A stretch of 64,000 bases of DNA, taken from NCBI RefSeq assembly GCF_009695915.1, contig NZ_VUMZ01000008.1, positions 1 through 64,000 on the forward strand. Direction: 5' to 3'. The notes under the pieces were generated by a model. It did not search any database, was not told the DNA's origin, and worked only from the letters and a program-made list of their open reading frames with translations. Both the position numbers and the translations under genes were made by a program. Positions 18,944 to 27,357 of the stretch are shown here, one piece after another. Every line of letters begins with the position of its first letter. Within the stretch, counting starts at the first letter, position 1. The stretch is from Hornefia butyriciproducens (GTDB lineage: Bacteria; Bacillota; Clostridia; Peptostreptococcales; Anaerovoracaceae).

Positions 18944-20293
18944 TCAGAACAGCACGGTGATCTCAGTTCCTTCTCCCAGCTTGCTCCGGATCCGGATATC
19001 CGCGTTATGGTACGCGACACCGTGCCTTACGATTGAAAGGCCAAGTCCGGTGCCGCCGATCTCCTTGGAGTGACTTTTGTTCACGCGATAAAACCGCTCG
19101 AACACCCGGTCCAGATCCTCCTGCGGGATTCCGATGCCCGTGTCCTTCACGCAGATATACGGCCGGCCCTCCGTGATCCCGGTGGAAACCCGGACCGTCC
19201 CGCCCTTCTTATTGTATTTTATCGCATTATCACACAGGTTGTAAACGATTTCTTCTATAATCTGGTAGACGCCGTCCACATGGACGTGTTTTCCGCTGAG
19301 ATCCACCTTCACGTCCATCCCCTTCGCGGCAGCGTCCAGCGTATACAGCACCTCCTCCGCGACACCGTAAAGATCCAGCCGTTCCTTCTTCGCCGTAATC
19401 TGATTCTCATCCAACTGAGAAAGCTTGATAATATCGTCCACCAGAACGATCAGCCTCTGCGCTTCCTCATAAATGCGGCCGGCAAACTTCCCCACATCCT
19501 CAGGACGGACGATTCCGTTTTTCATGATCTCGGCAAATCCGGAAATCGAAGTCAGAGGCGTTTTCAATTCATGCGAAACATTTGCGGTAAATTCCTTCCG
19601 GAACTCCGCTTCCCGCGTTTTCTCATCCACATCCCCCCGCAGCTTGTCAATTCTCTGATTCAGCATGTCATTCTGCTCTTCTATGCGGACAAGCAGCGGC
19701 TCCAGCTCCGGATATGTCATATTCTCTGTCGGAGCATCCAGATTGATCTCGTTAATCGGCTTAACAATACGGCGAGAAATCCGCGACGCCAGAAGCAGCG
19801 ATATCATAATCGTCAAAAGCAGCACCAGAAGAATCGGTTTCATCAGCCGCAGCAACAGCGTAAGCAGCGTAAACTGAGTGATGGACACGCGCAGCACGCT
19901 TCCATCCTCCAACCGCACCGCGCTGTATGAAGTCTTCTCGGAAAGCGTCTTGGAATATCGGGTGTTCGATCCATATCCCGTTTTCATCGCCTCCTTCACC
20001 TCCGGACGCGATGCATGGTTCGGCAGCTTGGACGCATCGACGCTTGTATCGTAGATGACCTTCCCCGATTTGGCGATATATGTGATCCGATATCGCTTAT
20101 CCACCTTCAGGTCGGAAAAATATCCCGATCCGGTGTGCCGTATGGCCGCAGCCACCAGGTACGCCTCGTTCTGCAGACTCTTCTCATATTCCTTGGAATA
20201 CTGTGTATAGAGCGCACTGAAAATCAGGACCATACTGGCAACCAGCACCAGCAGAGCCACGCTGAAAATCCCGTAAAAAATCCGGTTCCTCAT
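18944..20293 (-). CDS. PhoR-like sensor histidine kinase
   Basis: A 449-residue membrane kinase. One membrane segment lies at about 5-30, an extracellular sensor region of about 115 residues follows, and a second segment is at about 148-172. A HAMP-like linker and coiled coil come next. The HisKA domain has the phospho-acceptor in NVSHELKTPLTS (His near residue 239). The ATPase domain has NLCDNAIKYN, DTGIGI and GTGLGLSI. Its start overlaps the response regulator stop by ATGA. The general class is PhoR/WalK-like; phosphate sensing is only inferred from the operator upstream of the operon. Confidence 0.92.
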   Translation of the reverse strand: MRNRIFYGIFSVALLVLVASMVLIFSALYTQYSKEYEKSLQNEAYLVAAAIRHTGSGYFSDLKVDKRYRITYIAKSGKVIYDTSVDASKLPNHASRPEVKEAMKTGYGSNTRYSKTLSEKTSYSAVRLEDGSVLRVSITQFTLLTLLLRLMKPILLVLLLTIMISLLLASRISRRIVKPINEINLDAPTENMTYPELEPLLVRIEEQNDMLNQRIDKLRGDVDEKTREAEFRKEFTANVSHELKTPLTSISGFAEIMKNGIVRPEDVGKFAGRIYEEAQRLIVLVDDIIKLSQLDENQITAKKERLDLYGVAEEVLYTLDAAAKGMDVKVDLSGKHVHVDGVYQIIEEIVYNLCDNAIKYNKKGGTVRVSTGITEGRPYICVKDTGIGIPQEDLDRVFERFYRVNKSHSKEIGGTGLGLSIVRHGVAYHNADIRIRSKLGEGTEITVLF

Positions 20294-20967
20294 TTCGCCG
20301 TGTCCTCCATGCGATATCCGATCCCGCGTACCGTCTGAATCTGATGTCCCGCTTCGCCCAGTTTCTGCCGCAGAGAACGGATATGGACATCCACCGTTCG
20401 GCTCTCGCCGTCAAAGGCGTAGCCCCAGATCTTCGTCAGCAGCTGATCCCGGGTAAACACGATGCCTTTATTCTCTACCAGAAGTTCCAGAAGTTCAAAC
20501 TCCTTCCGGGTCAGCACAACATCCCGTCCCTTCACCGTCACCGTATGGCGCGCCAGGGAAACAGAAATATCGCCGGCCGTATATTCCTCATCCCCCGTAG
20601 AGGGCTGTGTCCGCCGGAGAAGCGCCTTGATCCTCGCGATCAGTTCCATCATTCCGAAGGGCTTGGGCAGATAGTCGTCCGCTCCGTAGTCCAGTCCGAT
20701 AACCTTGTCATATTCCGTGCCCCGGGCCGTCAGCATCATGATCGGCACTTTCGCGGTGCGGGGCAGCGCCCGGAGTTTTTTCAGCATGTCAAGACCACTC
20801 TCCTCCGGGAGCATGATATCTAACAAAATGAGATCCGGCGTTTCTTCCTCCAGCCCCTTCCAGAATTCCGAGGGACGGCTGAAGCCGCGGGCTTCAAACC
20901 CTTCATTTGTTAAAGTATAGGTCACCAGTTCCCTGATGCTCCCATCATCTTCTACAAGATAAATCAT
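20290..20967 (-). CDS. PhoP/PhoB-type response regulator
   Basis: A 225-residue OmpR-family regulator. The receiver domain has an acidic pair near residues 7-8, the phospho-acceptor Asp50 in LILLDIMLPEE and the conserved LTAR and KPFG motifs. The C-terminal winged helix contains RTVDVHIRSLRQKLG. ATG 20967 (MIYLVEDD) fits the family and has AGGAAGG upstream; two earlier in-frame ATGs (20976, 20988) sit on or before that site. It is the first gene of a two-gene operon with the kinase. Its promoter region holds three direct repeats typical of OmpR-family binding sites. Confidence 0.93.
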   Translation of the reverse strand: MIYLVEDDGSIRELVTYTLTNEGFEARGFSRPSEFWKGLEEETPDLILLDIMLPEESGLDMLKKLRALPRTAKVPIMMLTARGTEYDKVIGLDYGADDYLPKPFGMMELIARIKALLRRTQPSTGDEEYTAGDISVSLARHTVTVKGRDVVLTRKEFELLELLVENKGIVFTRDQLLTKIWGYAFDGESRTVDVHIRSLRQKLGEAGHQIQTVRGIGYRMEDTAK

Positions 20968-20997
20968 AGTTTCCATCCTTCCTGCCACAAGTGTACT

Positions 20998-21055
20998 ATG
21001 ATATCAGGAAAAAAGCCATCTTTCCGATGTAAAATTGATGTAAAATCCATGTAAA
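20998..21055 (-). promoter_or_regulatory. PHO-box-like triple direct repeat before the two-component operon
   Basis: On the minus strand TTTACAT occurs three times with an exact 11-bp period (plus-strand ATGTAAA at 21027, 21038 and 21049). A possible -10 TATCAT lies at 20998-21003. Seven-base direct repeats at 11-bp intervals are how PhoB/PhoP-type dimers bind, so autoregulation is likely. Confidence 0.65.
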
Positions 21056-21087
21056 CATCAGCTGCATGTGAAGCACAGCCGCCGCGG

Positions 21088-21187
21088 CGCAGCGTCAGGA
21101 CATACACGCTCGCTGTTTCAGCGATGCAGCCGAGCATACACTCGCTGCTTCAGCGCCGCGGCAGGACATACGCGTCCGCTACTTCAG
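21088..21187. repeat. three degenerate tandem repeats at the pyrG 3' end
   Basis: Units of 32-34 bp at 21088-21122, 21122-21153 and 21154-21187 share a core of GGACATACxCG...CGCTxxTTCAGCG. The last unit contains the pyrG stop codon. On the minus strand each unit includes a mini-hairpin of the CGCTGAAACAGCG type. Confidence 0.6.
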
Positions 21188-22771
21188 CGCCGCCCGGATG
21201 AACTCGCGGAACAGAGGGTGTGCGTCGTTGGGGCGGGATTTGAATTCCGGATGATACTGAACAGCCACAAAGAATTTCCGATCCGGAAGCTCCACTGCCT
21301 CCACCAGTCTGCCGTCGGGAGAGGTTCCGGAAATCACCATCCCCGCCTTTGTCATCTCCTCCCGATAGAGATTGTTGAATTCGTAACGGTGCCGGTGTCT
21401 CTCCGCGATCTCCGCCTTTCCATAGGCCTCACGCAGTTTCGTACCCTCACCGACCGCACACGGGTAGGCACCCAGCCGCATAGTTCCGCCCTTGGGGATA
21501 TTCCCCTGCTGGTCCGGCATCAGATCGATGACATTATGCGCGCCTCCGGGCGCGAATTCACCTGAGTCGGCGTCTTTGTATCCCAGCACATCGCGGGCGA
21601 ATTCAATGACCGCAGTCTGCATGCCGAGACAGATTCCGAGATAGGGAATGTCATTTTCTCTGGCATACTTTGCCGCCTGAATCTTGCCTTCGATCCCCCG
21701 GTCTCCGAAGCCTCCCGGCACCAGAATCCCGTCCAGCGCACCCAGGAGTTTTCCTGCCGTCTCCTCCGTCACACTTTCCGCTTCAATCCATTCTATTTCC
21801 ACCTTCGCCCCGTTTTCATACCCGCCGTGCCGAAGCGCCTCCGCCACGGACAGATATGCGTCATGAAGTTTGACATACTTTCCGATCAGCCCGATACGAA
21901 CTTCTTTCTCCCGGTTGTGCACACGGTCGAGCATTCTCATCCAGTCCTCCATCTCGCAGGGACCTGCGTTGATTCCCAGCTCGCGGCATACGATCCAGCT
22001 GAACCGGGAGCGCTCCAGCATAACCGGCGCTTCGTAGAGCACCGGCAATGTGATATTCTGGATCACACAGTCCTTTTTTACGTTACAGAACAGCGAAATT
22101 TTTTCCACGATCGACTGATCGATGGTCTCGTTGGCGCGGAGCACGATAATGTCCGGAGAGATTCCCAGACTTCGGAGTTCCTTGACCGAATGCTGCGTAG
22201 GCTTGGATTTGTGTTCACCGGAGCTCTGCAGATACGGCACCAGCGTCACATGAATAAACAGCGAATTTTCCCTGCCGACCTCCAGAGATACCTGGCGGAT
22301 TGCTTCCAGAAACGGCTGACTTTCAATATCTCCGACGGTTCCTCCGATCTCCGTGATGATGACATCTGCATCAGAATGGCGTCCCACTTCGTAAATAAAC
22401 GATTTAATCTCATCAGTGATATGCGGAATCACCTGCACCGTGCTCCCAAGAAAATCGCCGTTGCGTTCTTTGTTCAGAACGTTCCAGTACACCTTGCCCG
22501 TTGTGAGATTGCTGAACCGGTTCAGATTCTCATCGATAAACCGTTCATAATGCCCAAGATCCAGGTCAGTCTCCGCACCGTCCTCTGTCACAAAGACCTC
22601 GCCGTGCTGGTACGGGCTCATAGTGCCGGGATCAATGTTGATGTAGGGATCCAGTTTCTGCGCGGCCACTTTCAGTCCTCTGGATTTCAGCAGCCGGCCC
22701 AGGGACGCCGCAGTGATTCCCTTTCCCAATCCCGAGACAACGCCTCCGGTAACAAAAATATACTTTTTCAT
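21179..22771 (-). CDS. pyrG: CTP synthase
   Basis: A 530-residue enzyme that aminates UTP to CTP using glutamine and ATP. The N-terminal synthase domain begins [20 protein letters not shown]. The C-terminal glutaminase domain has LGICLGMQ (nucleophile Cys) and [10 protein letters not shown] (His-Glu). The start at 22771 is set by GGAGGAGTTGAGT; the open frame extends 58 codons further upstream but runs through the leader. It is a single gene with a leader of about 140 nt holding a terminator-like hairpin, as expected for pyrG attenuation in Firmicutes. Confidence 0.97.
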   Translation of the reverse strand: MKKYIFVTGGVVSGLGKGITAASLGRLLKSRGLKVAAQKLDPYINIDPGTMSPYQHGEVFVTEDGAETDLDLGHYERFIDENLNRFSNLTTGKVYWNVLNKERNGDFLGSTVQVIPHITDEIKSFIYEVGRHSDADVIITEIGGTVGDIESQPFLEAIRQVSLEVGRENSLFIHVTLVPYLQSSGEHKSKPTQHSVKELRSLGISPDIIVLRANETIDQSIVEKISLFCNVKKDCVIQNITLPVLYEAPVMLERSRFSWIVCRELGINAGPCEMEDWMRMLDRVHNREKEVRIGLIGKYVKLHDAYLSVAEALRHGGYENGAKVEIEWIEAESVTEETAGKLLGALDGILVPGGFGDRGIEGKIQAAKYARENDIPYLGICLGMQTAVIEFARDVLGYKDADSGEFAPGGAHNVIDLMPDQQGNIPKGGTMRLGAYPCAVGEGTKLREAYGKAEIAERHRHRYEFNNLYREEMTKAGMVISGTSPDGRLVEAVELPDRKFFVAVQYHPEFKSRPNDAHPLFREFIRAALK

Positions 22772-22801
22772 ACTCAACTCCTCCGTCAGTTTCTGGTCCT
22801 T

Positions 22802-22921
22802 AAAAACAAAAAACAAGGCGGAAAGCCCTGAGGAGTGAGTAGGAGATATAAGATCCCGCCGACTCTCGCCTCGCCATCCTGTCCTTGTATTTTCTGCAAA
22901 AAATATTACGGAGATATTATA
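22802..22921 (-). promoter_or_regulatory. pyrG promoter and candidate attenuator leader
   Basis: A TATAAT (22916-22921, minus strand) with a weak -35 precedes a leader containing GGCGG/CCGCC (22856-22860 with 22817-22821), followed at once by TTGTTTTTTGTTTTT. A further ACAAGG upstream can pair with CCTTGT at the hairpin base, offering an alternative fold. In Bacillus, pyrG is controlled by CTP-sensitive attenuation; whether the same mechanism works here is not visible. Confidence 0.5.
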
Positions 22922-23060
22922 CAACAGCCCGGAGCAAAAATCCACGAATTTTTCTCTCTTTCAGCAAAAATTTCCGACAGGTTTTCAGACAGGTTTCGAT
23001 TCGGCAGGCACTAAAAGTTCTTTCTTTTTTCAGAAAAACAATGTATAGTATACAATAAGT

Positions 23061-23155
23061 GATGTCGGAGACGCCGCGGCGCACAGCAATCCAATGGAAA
23101 GGGTGCGCCGGCAGACATCTGACGCCCGCGCTCCGGTCTTCGGATTTTCCGAAGC
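23061..23155. repeat. structured intergenic repeat, partial copy (B)
   Basis: The outer stem is GATGTC/GACATC (23061-23066 with 23114-23119) and the inner hairpin GGCGCAC/GTGCGCC (23078-23084 with 23103-23109). A following hairpin CTTCGG/CCGAAG is at 23138-23154. The stretch matches the middle of copy A (GCCGCGGCGCAC, CCAATGGAA, GCCGGCAGACA) but lacks the first two hairpins. It lies between divergent pyrG and mscL. Confidence 0.7.
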
Positions 23156-23227
23156 TCGTACGATTATCCGGTTATCACCGGAACAGGGCCGATTGAAGTT
23201 ACTGTATTCAGAACAGGAGGAAATTTA

Positions 23228-23647
23228 ATGAAAACATTTTTAAAGGAATTTAAAGAATTTGCCATGCAGGGCAATGTAATGGACATGGCTGTCGGTATCA
23301 TCATCGGCGGTGCATTCACTGCAATCGTCAACTCGCTGGTCAGCGACATTCTGAACCCTCTGCTGGGTCTGGTCGTTGGAAAGGATTTCTCCCGTCTGAC
23401 CGCCGACATCGGCGATGTGCACTTTGCATACGGAAATTTCATCATGGCGGTGATCAACTTTATTCTCATCGCTCTGGTCCTTTTCTGCATCATCCGCGCT
23501 CTGAACAAGCTCAGCAGCCTCCGGAAAGCGCCGGAGGAAGAAGCTGCGCCTGCAACCAGAATCTGCCCCTACTGCAAGAGCGAAATTCCGGCAGACGCCA
23601 CCAGATGCCCCCACTGCACCTCCGAGCTTAGTGCAGAAACCGCCTGA
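23228..23647 (+). CDS. mscL: large-conductance mechanosensitive channel with C-terminal zinc ribbon
   Basis: A 139-residue membrane channel that opens under osmotic downshock. The N-terminal amphipathic helix and TM1 match MscL (KEFAMQGNVMDMAVGIIIGGAF written in two parts: KEFAMQGNVMDMAV, GIIIGGAF), and TM2 is at about residues 72-93. The last 30 residues add a four-cysteine zinc ribbon (CPYC...CPHC, about residues 113-131) in place of the usual helical bundle end. The ATG at 23228 follows GGAGGAAATTTA. It is a single gene, divergent from pyrG. Confidence 0.95.
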   Translation: MKTFLKEFKEFAMQGNVMDMAVGIIIGGAFTAIVNSLVSDILNPLLGLVVGKDFSRLTADIGDVHFAYGNFIMAVINFILIALVLFCIIRALNKLSSLRKAPEEEAAPATRICPYCKSEIPADATRCPHCTSELSAETA

Positions 23648-23654
23648 GTTCCGA

Positions 23655-23733
23655 TCCGGAATCTGCGTTCCGGCAACCGACGAGTCCGAACTACGCCGGA
23701 GCGTATACACCGTTTCTCCGGCAGGTTCCGGAC
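23655..23733. terminator. hairpins between convergent mscL and the hutD-like gene
   Basis: CCGGAA/TTCCGG lies at 23655-23672. A larger compound stem at 23682-23733 has GCCGGAG (23695-23701) / CTCCGGC (23716-23722) inside AGTCCGAAC/GTTCCGGACT. No strong T-run follows, so this is at best a weak terminator or a processing barrier. Confidence 0.35.
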
Positions 23734-23814
23734 TGCCCTTGCTTCCCGGTCTTCGGCTGTAAATCCGGTCTGCCGCGGAAGCGCTTTTTTGTTTCAGTTT
23801 GTTCGCAAATGTTT

Positions 23815-24933
23815 TCAGAATTTTTTACTGCTGAGGTCATCCAGCCGGTTCCCGTCTTCATCGTATTCCGCAGTCCCGCTGAATTTATATTTGTTCAGAA
23901 TTCTGGTCACGCGTTCATTGGTATTCATCTGTTTTTCCCTCAGCTCTCTCTCATAGGGCGTCAGCTTGCTGACATCCTTTATATGCGCTGCGACCGGCTT
24001 AGGCACCGCAAGAAAATATACGGCCGGCGCCACCAGCAGAGAATACAGCAGGAACCAGGCAACGAATGCCGCAACCCAGAGAATAGGCGAATGAAAGCGT
24101 CCCGCTCCCAGAAAACCCACCAGAGCAATTCCTGCGAAAAACACAATGTCCGCGATAGCAAACCGGTTGACTGCACGGATACCCTTCTGCAGTTCCTCAT
24201 CATACCACACGCTCTTCAGTCGTTTATTCGTATACTTTGAGAAGCGGTATTGTGTGTTGGCGATAAATACACACTGGCGGAAATCCTCTGCCGTCGCCGG
24301 TTTTTTTTCGATCCGGGTCGGTCCGAAACTTCCTTCCTCGTAATTATACCAGATACTGCACCGGATCAGATGTCCCTCTCCCATAACGGACAGACGCAGA
24401 GACTCCCGCCGGTCATAATCGATTACCAGCTGTTCTCCCTCCTTCAGCATTACCATCGTTCCGCTGATATCGACAGTTGCGTATCCGTCCCTGCAATAGA
24501 ACGCCTGCGTTCCCATGGCGTACTGTTCTTTGTCCTCCACGGTCAGCGTCCGGTTCTCCTCAGAAAGCGCTATAACCTCCACACTGCCTTCGTTCCCCTT
24601 GCGCACCATCAGATTATAGTCGGTGATCGCCCCGAAGCTCTTTGTTCTGTAAGCGCCGTCAAAGGCGTCCTGCTCCAGTTCCCGCAGCCGGGCAGACCGG
24701 ACATTCTCATGAGCCAGAACCACACTGCCGGACAGCACCACCAGAATCCGGTTGAAATCCGGCAGCCTGGAGAATACCGACTCTTCCTTTTCGCAGGTGG
24801 CCGTTGACAGTCTCCAGACAAAATTGCGCTCCAGATATTCGCTGTCCTGCGGCCATATCGCCAGCTGCGTCGTCGTTCCGCCGGTCCAGCGGGAAGTTCT
24901 GAAATCCTCTGTTTTCAACACCTGATACTTCAT
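23815..24933 (-). CDS. HutD/Ves-family cupin fused to a membrane domain
   Basis: A 372-residue protein. Residues 1 to about 195 match the HutD/Ves cupin family (WTGGTTTQLAIWP, FVWRLSTATCE, FSRLPDFNRILVVLSG, then a DYNLM-like motif). This family is usually about 190 residues and is linked to histidine utilisation or cold response in other bacteria. Here a C-terminal part follows, with two hydrophobic segments at about 255-315 and a charged tail. The ATG at 24933 follows GAGG. No hut genes are nearby, so a histidine role is not supported by context. Confidence 0.75.
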   Translation of the reverse strand: MKYQVLKTEDFRTSRWTGGTTTQLAIWPQDSEYLERNFVWRLSTATCEKEESVFSRLPDFNRILVVLSGSVVLAHENVRSARLRELEQDAFDGAYRTKSFGAITDYNLMVRKGNEGSVEVIALSEENRTLTVEDKEQYAMGTQAFYCRDGYATVDISGTMVMLKEGEQLVIDYDRRESLRLSVMGEGHLIRCSIWYNYEEGSFGPTRIEKKPATAEDFRQCVFIANTQYRFSKYTNKRLKSVWYDEELQKGIRAVNRFAIADIVFFAGIALVGFLGAGRFHSPILWVAAFVAWFLLYSLLVAPAVYFLAVPKPVAAHIKDVSKLTPYERELREKQMNTNERVTRILNKYKFSGTAEYDEDGNRLDDLSSKKF

Positions 24934-25075
24934 GATTCACACATCCTCAATGTTAATTTCTATATGCACTGATTATATCATACAGCGCCGTATCCTTGCA
25001 ATCCGTGCTTTGCTGCGGTATACTGAAACCGTCCGGTTTCCGCCGGTCATCCAAAGACAAAGGAGAATACGCTAT

Positions 25076-25486
25076 ATGAACAGAAAAGAACTCGCCGTAA
25101 GGCTTCACAAACAGGGCTTCAACTGTGCGCAGGCCGTCGCCTGCTCCTACTGCAATGTTATGGGCACTGACCCGAGACAGGTGTTCCGGATTGCAGAACC
25201 CTTCGGACTCGGCATGGGCAGCATGGGCACCTGCGGCGCGGTCAGCGCGATGGCCATGGTAATCGGAATGAAAATTTCCGACGGAGATATGGATCACCCG
25301 CAAACCAAACGTGAATGCTACCAGATGATGAAGGAAGCGACAGAGGCTTTCCTGAACAAAAACAAGTCCATTGTCTGCCGGCAGCTGAAAGGCGTGGACA
25401 CCGGCGAACCTCTCCGCAGCTGCGACGGCTGCATTCAGGACGCCGTAGAGATTCTGGACCGTCTCCTGCTGGGCATCGAGGCATAG
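25076..25486 (+). CDS. C_GCAxxG_C_C family protein
   Basis: A 136-residue protein of the cysteine-rich family named for its motif. It shows GFNCAQAV near residue 12, GMGSMGTCGAVSAM near residue 50, and further cysteines including the C-terminal RSCDGC. The family is found in anaerobes and is thought to be redox or metal related; its function is not known. The start ATG 25076 follows AGGAGAATACGCT; the open frame extends upstream but without a ribosome site. It is a single gene. Confidence 0.85.
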   Translation: MNRKELAVRLHKQGFNCAQAVACSYCNVMGTDPRQVFRIAEPFGLGMGSMGTCGAVSAMAMVIGMKISDGDMDHPQTKRECYQMMKEATEAFLNKNKSIVCRQLKGVDTGEPLRSCDGCIQDAVEILDRLLLGIEA

Positions 25487-25524
25487 AGGGCCGGAGTCCA
25501 TAAACAATCAGATAACAAAGAAAC

Positions 25525-25557
25525 GCGGCGACCCGAGGATCTCCCTCCGGTCGCCGC
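25525..25557. terminator. bidirectional stem-loop between convergent genes
   Basis: A perfect 9-bp stem GCGGCGACC/GGTCGCCGC with a 15-nt loop. The minus-strand side is followed by GTTTCTTTGTT; the plus-strand side has few T. It probably terminates the leftward transcript poorly and the rightward one partially. Confidence 0.55.
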
Positions 25558-25572
25558 ATCTGTTCCTGCCGC

Positions 25573-26631
25573 CTACCGGTTCAGCACGCACTGAACATTT
25601 TTATCGTGAAATTTCATAAACAGCGGCGACTGAAGACACTCCACCAGACTCTTCTCTCTCACATTGCTGTCAGATTCCCGATAGAAGAAACACGCCTCCA
25701 CATCGCCGGTGGCGCTGATGCTGCAGTAATATCTTCCGCCGGCGACACAGCCCCCGGTAATGGTGGAATCCTTGCAGAAATTGATCGTCATAATCGGTTT
25801 CTGTTTACGGTACTCCACAATCCGGTCATAGACGCGGTCCTTTCCGGCCGGTGCGGCAGAAAAGAAGAGACACAGCTTGACGCCGTTTTCGATCATTTTG
25901 TCGAAAAACTCCTCCCGGTCAAACCGGTCCTGGCTCTCTTCATCATAAGTGCAGGACACACAGTACGGAAGTTTCTTACGATGAAGGATTCCCGCAGTCT
26001 CAGCCAGTTTCTGATCCTCCGGCGTACCGGAGACCTCCACAGCGACGATCAGATTTTTCACACGCAGCATTTCATCAGCGAATTCCTCTGTAATCCCCAT
26101 ACCGTCCGTAAACATCAGAAATTCACACTCATAATGCTTATTGCACAGGGCGATGATTTCCTCAGGATATTTCAGCGGTTCTTCGCCCTCAATGAAAAAC
26201 ATGAAGGTTCCGAGAGCCTTAGCCTGTTCGATCACATCGTCCCATTCGTCGAAGTCCAGATACCGGCTGTCGCCGCTCCCGTTGATGTTCAGCGCGATGA
26301 CCCAGGGAATGTTGCATCCGTATTTTTCTCTGTTTTCATTCGCCTGCGGCGCCGCAAGCGCATTGGCGTTGATCAGCATATTCTCAAAAATCGTTTTCCG
26401 CACATCGTCGTCGATATCACTCCACAGACTGATCAGCAGATTATACCAGTTCCCGTCCTTCCGGGTCACGATATCCCTGATGACGTCCCTCTGCACGGAA
26501 AGCACGTCCTTCGGCGCATATGTATCAAACCAGTCCAGAAGCTTGGGAAGATTCGCCTCCGGATTCCTGTCCAGAAACTCATAGGCCTTCATCAGCCCCA
26601 GTTTCTTGATTTCATTTCCAACTGCACTCAT
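25573..26631 (-). CDS. radical-SAM homologue without the iron-sulfur cysteine motif
   Basis: A 352-residue protein. It aligns along its length with the anaerobe radical-SAM proteins whose core reads KYGCNIPW...CNLHCTGCW...GGEPL...GGCIAGGR...NGDIEPC. Here KYGCNIPWVIAL is kept, but the CX3CX2C segment is replaced by NINGSGDSRYLDF and GGEPL by EGEEPL. The later TGGCVAGGRYYCSISATGD and EACFFYRESDSN are well kept. It should not bind the catalytic 4Fe-4S cluster, so I infer a pseudoenzyme or binding protein. The ATG at 26631 follows AAGGATAAAA. It lies 126 bp behind a TetR gene on the same strand. Confidence 0.75.
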   Translation of the reverse strand: MSAVGNEIKKLGLMKAYEFLDRNPEANLPKLLDWFDTYAPKDVLSVQRDVIRDIVTRKDGNWYNLLISLWSDIDDDVRKTIFENMLINANALAAPQANENREKYGCNIPWVIALNINGSGDSRYLDFDEWDDVIEQAKALGTFMFFIEGEEPLKYPEEIIALCNKHYECEFLMFTDGMGITEEFADEMLRVKNLIVAVEVSGTPEDQKLAETAGILHRKKLPYCVSCTYDEESQDRFDREEFFDKMIENGVKLCLFFSAAPAGKDRVYDRIVEYRKQKPIMTINFCKDSTITGGCVAGGRYYCSISATGDVEACFFYRESDSNVREKSLVECLQSPLFMKFHDKNVQCVLNR

Positions 26632-26757
26632 TTTTATCCTTCTCCTTAAAAAATACGTTTCTGTTTTTCAGCATAGTGCCCTCTGATACAGCTTTCAATA
26701 GACAATTTTCTTCCGCCTGCCGCAAAACAGGACAGCCGGCGGCAAATGTACAATATT

Positions 26758-27315
26758 TCACCGTTTCGCGACTCTGTCGAGCATTCCCTCCAGCGTGCCG
26801 TCCAGCAGTACAAACAGCCGGTCCAGCTTTTCTTTGTACTCCGGCTTCATCCCTCCGGCTACCCATTCCGTGATGATGCCTACAAGACTGAAGGTCGCGA
26901 TATCGATCACAAATTCCAGATCCTCCTCGCTGATGATCCGCGTGCCCTCAACCTGCCTCACCAGATCGCTGATCGCGGGTCTGGCCAGTTTCTGCATGAA
27001 TTCCTCCAGCTGTCTCCTGTTCAGGGAATAATATGCGTTCATGACAAAGGATTTTTCCTCCAGGAGTCCGTCCATCAGGTCTGAAATTACTTCTCGCCAG
27101 TTCTTTGCGTCGATGCCGTCCGACAGATACTTCTGCGCCTCCTGCGTGAAGATCCATTCCACCAGATCGTAAACGTCATGGAAATGATAGTAGAATGTCT
27201 GGCGATTGACTCCACAGTCATCTGTAATATCCCGCACGGTAATTTTATTCAGGGTTTTCTTTTCCAGCAGCTTTTTCAGTGACGCCGCCAGGGCTTTTTC
27301 TGTCAGAAGTGACAT
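26758..27315 (-). CDS. TetR-family regulator, DhaS-like
   Basis: A 185-residue regulator. The N-terminal helix-turn-helix (about residues 8-55) has ITVRDITDDCGVNRQTFYYHF, a pattern typical of the DhaS/TetR_C_8 subgroup. The remaining two thirds is a helical ligand/dimer domain. ATG 27315 follows GGGGGAGGTAACCC. It stands directly upstream of the radical-SAM-like gene on the same strand and probably regulates that unit. The ligand is unknown. Confidence 0.85.
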   Translation of the reverse strand: MSLLTEKALAASLKKLLEKKTLNKITVRDITDDCGVNRQTFYYHFHDVYDLVEWIFTQEAQKYLSDGIDAKNWREVISDLMDGLLEEKSFVMNAYYSLNRRQLEEFMQKLARPAISDLVRQVEGTRIISEEDLEFVIDIATFSLVGIITEWVAGGMKPEYKEKLDRLFVLLDGTLEGMLDRVAKR

Positions 27316-27357
27316 GGGTTACCTCCCCCTTCAACTCGCATGTGTATTATACCTTGC

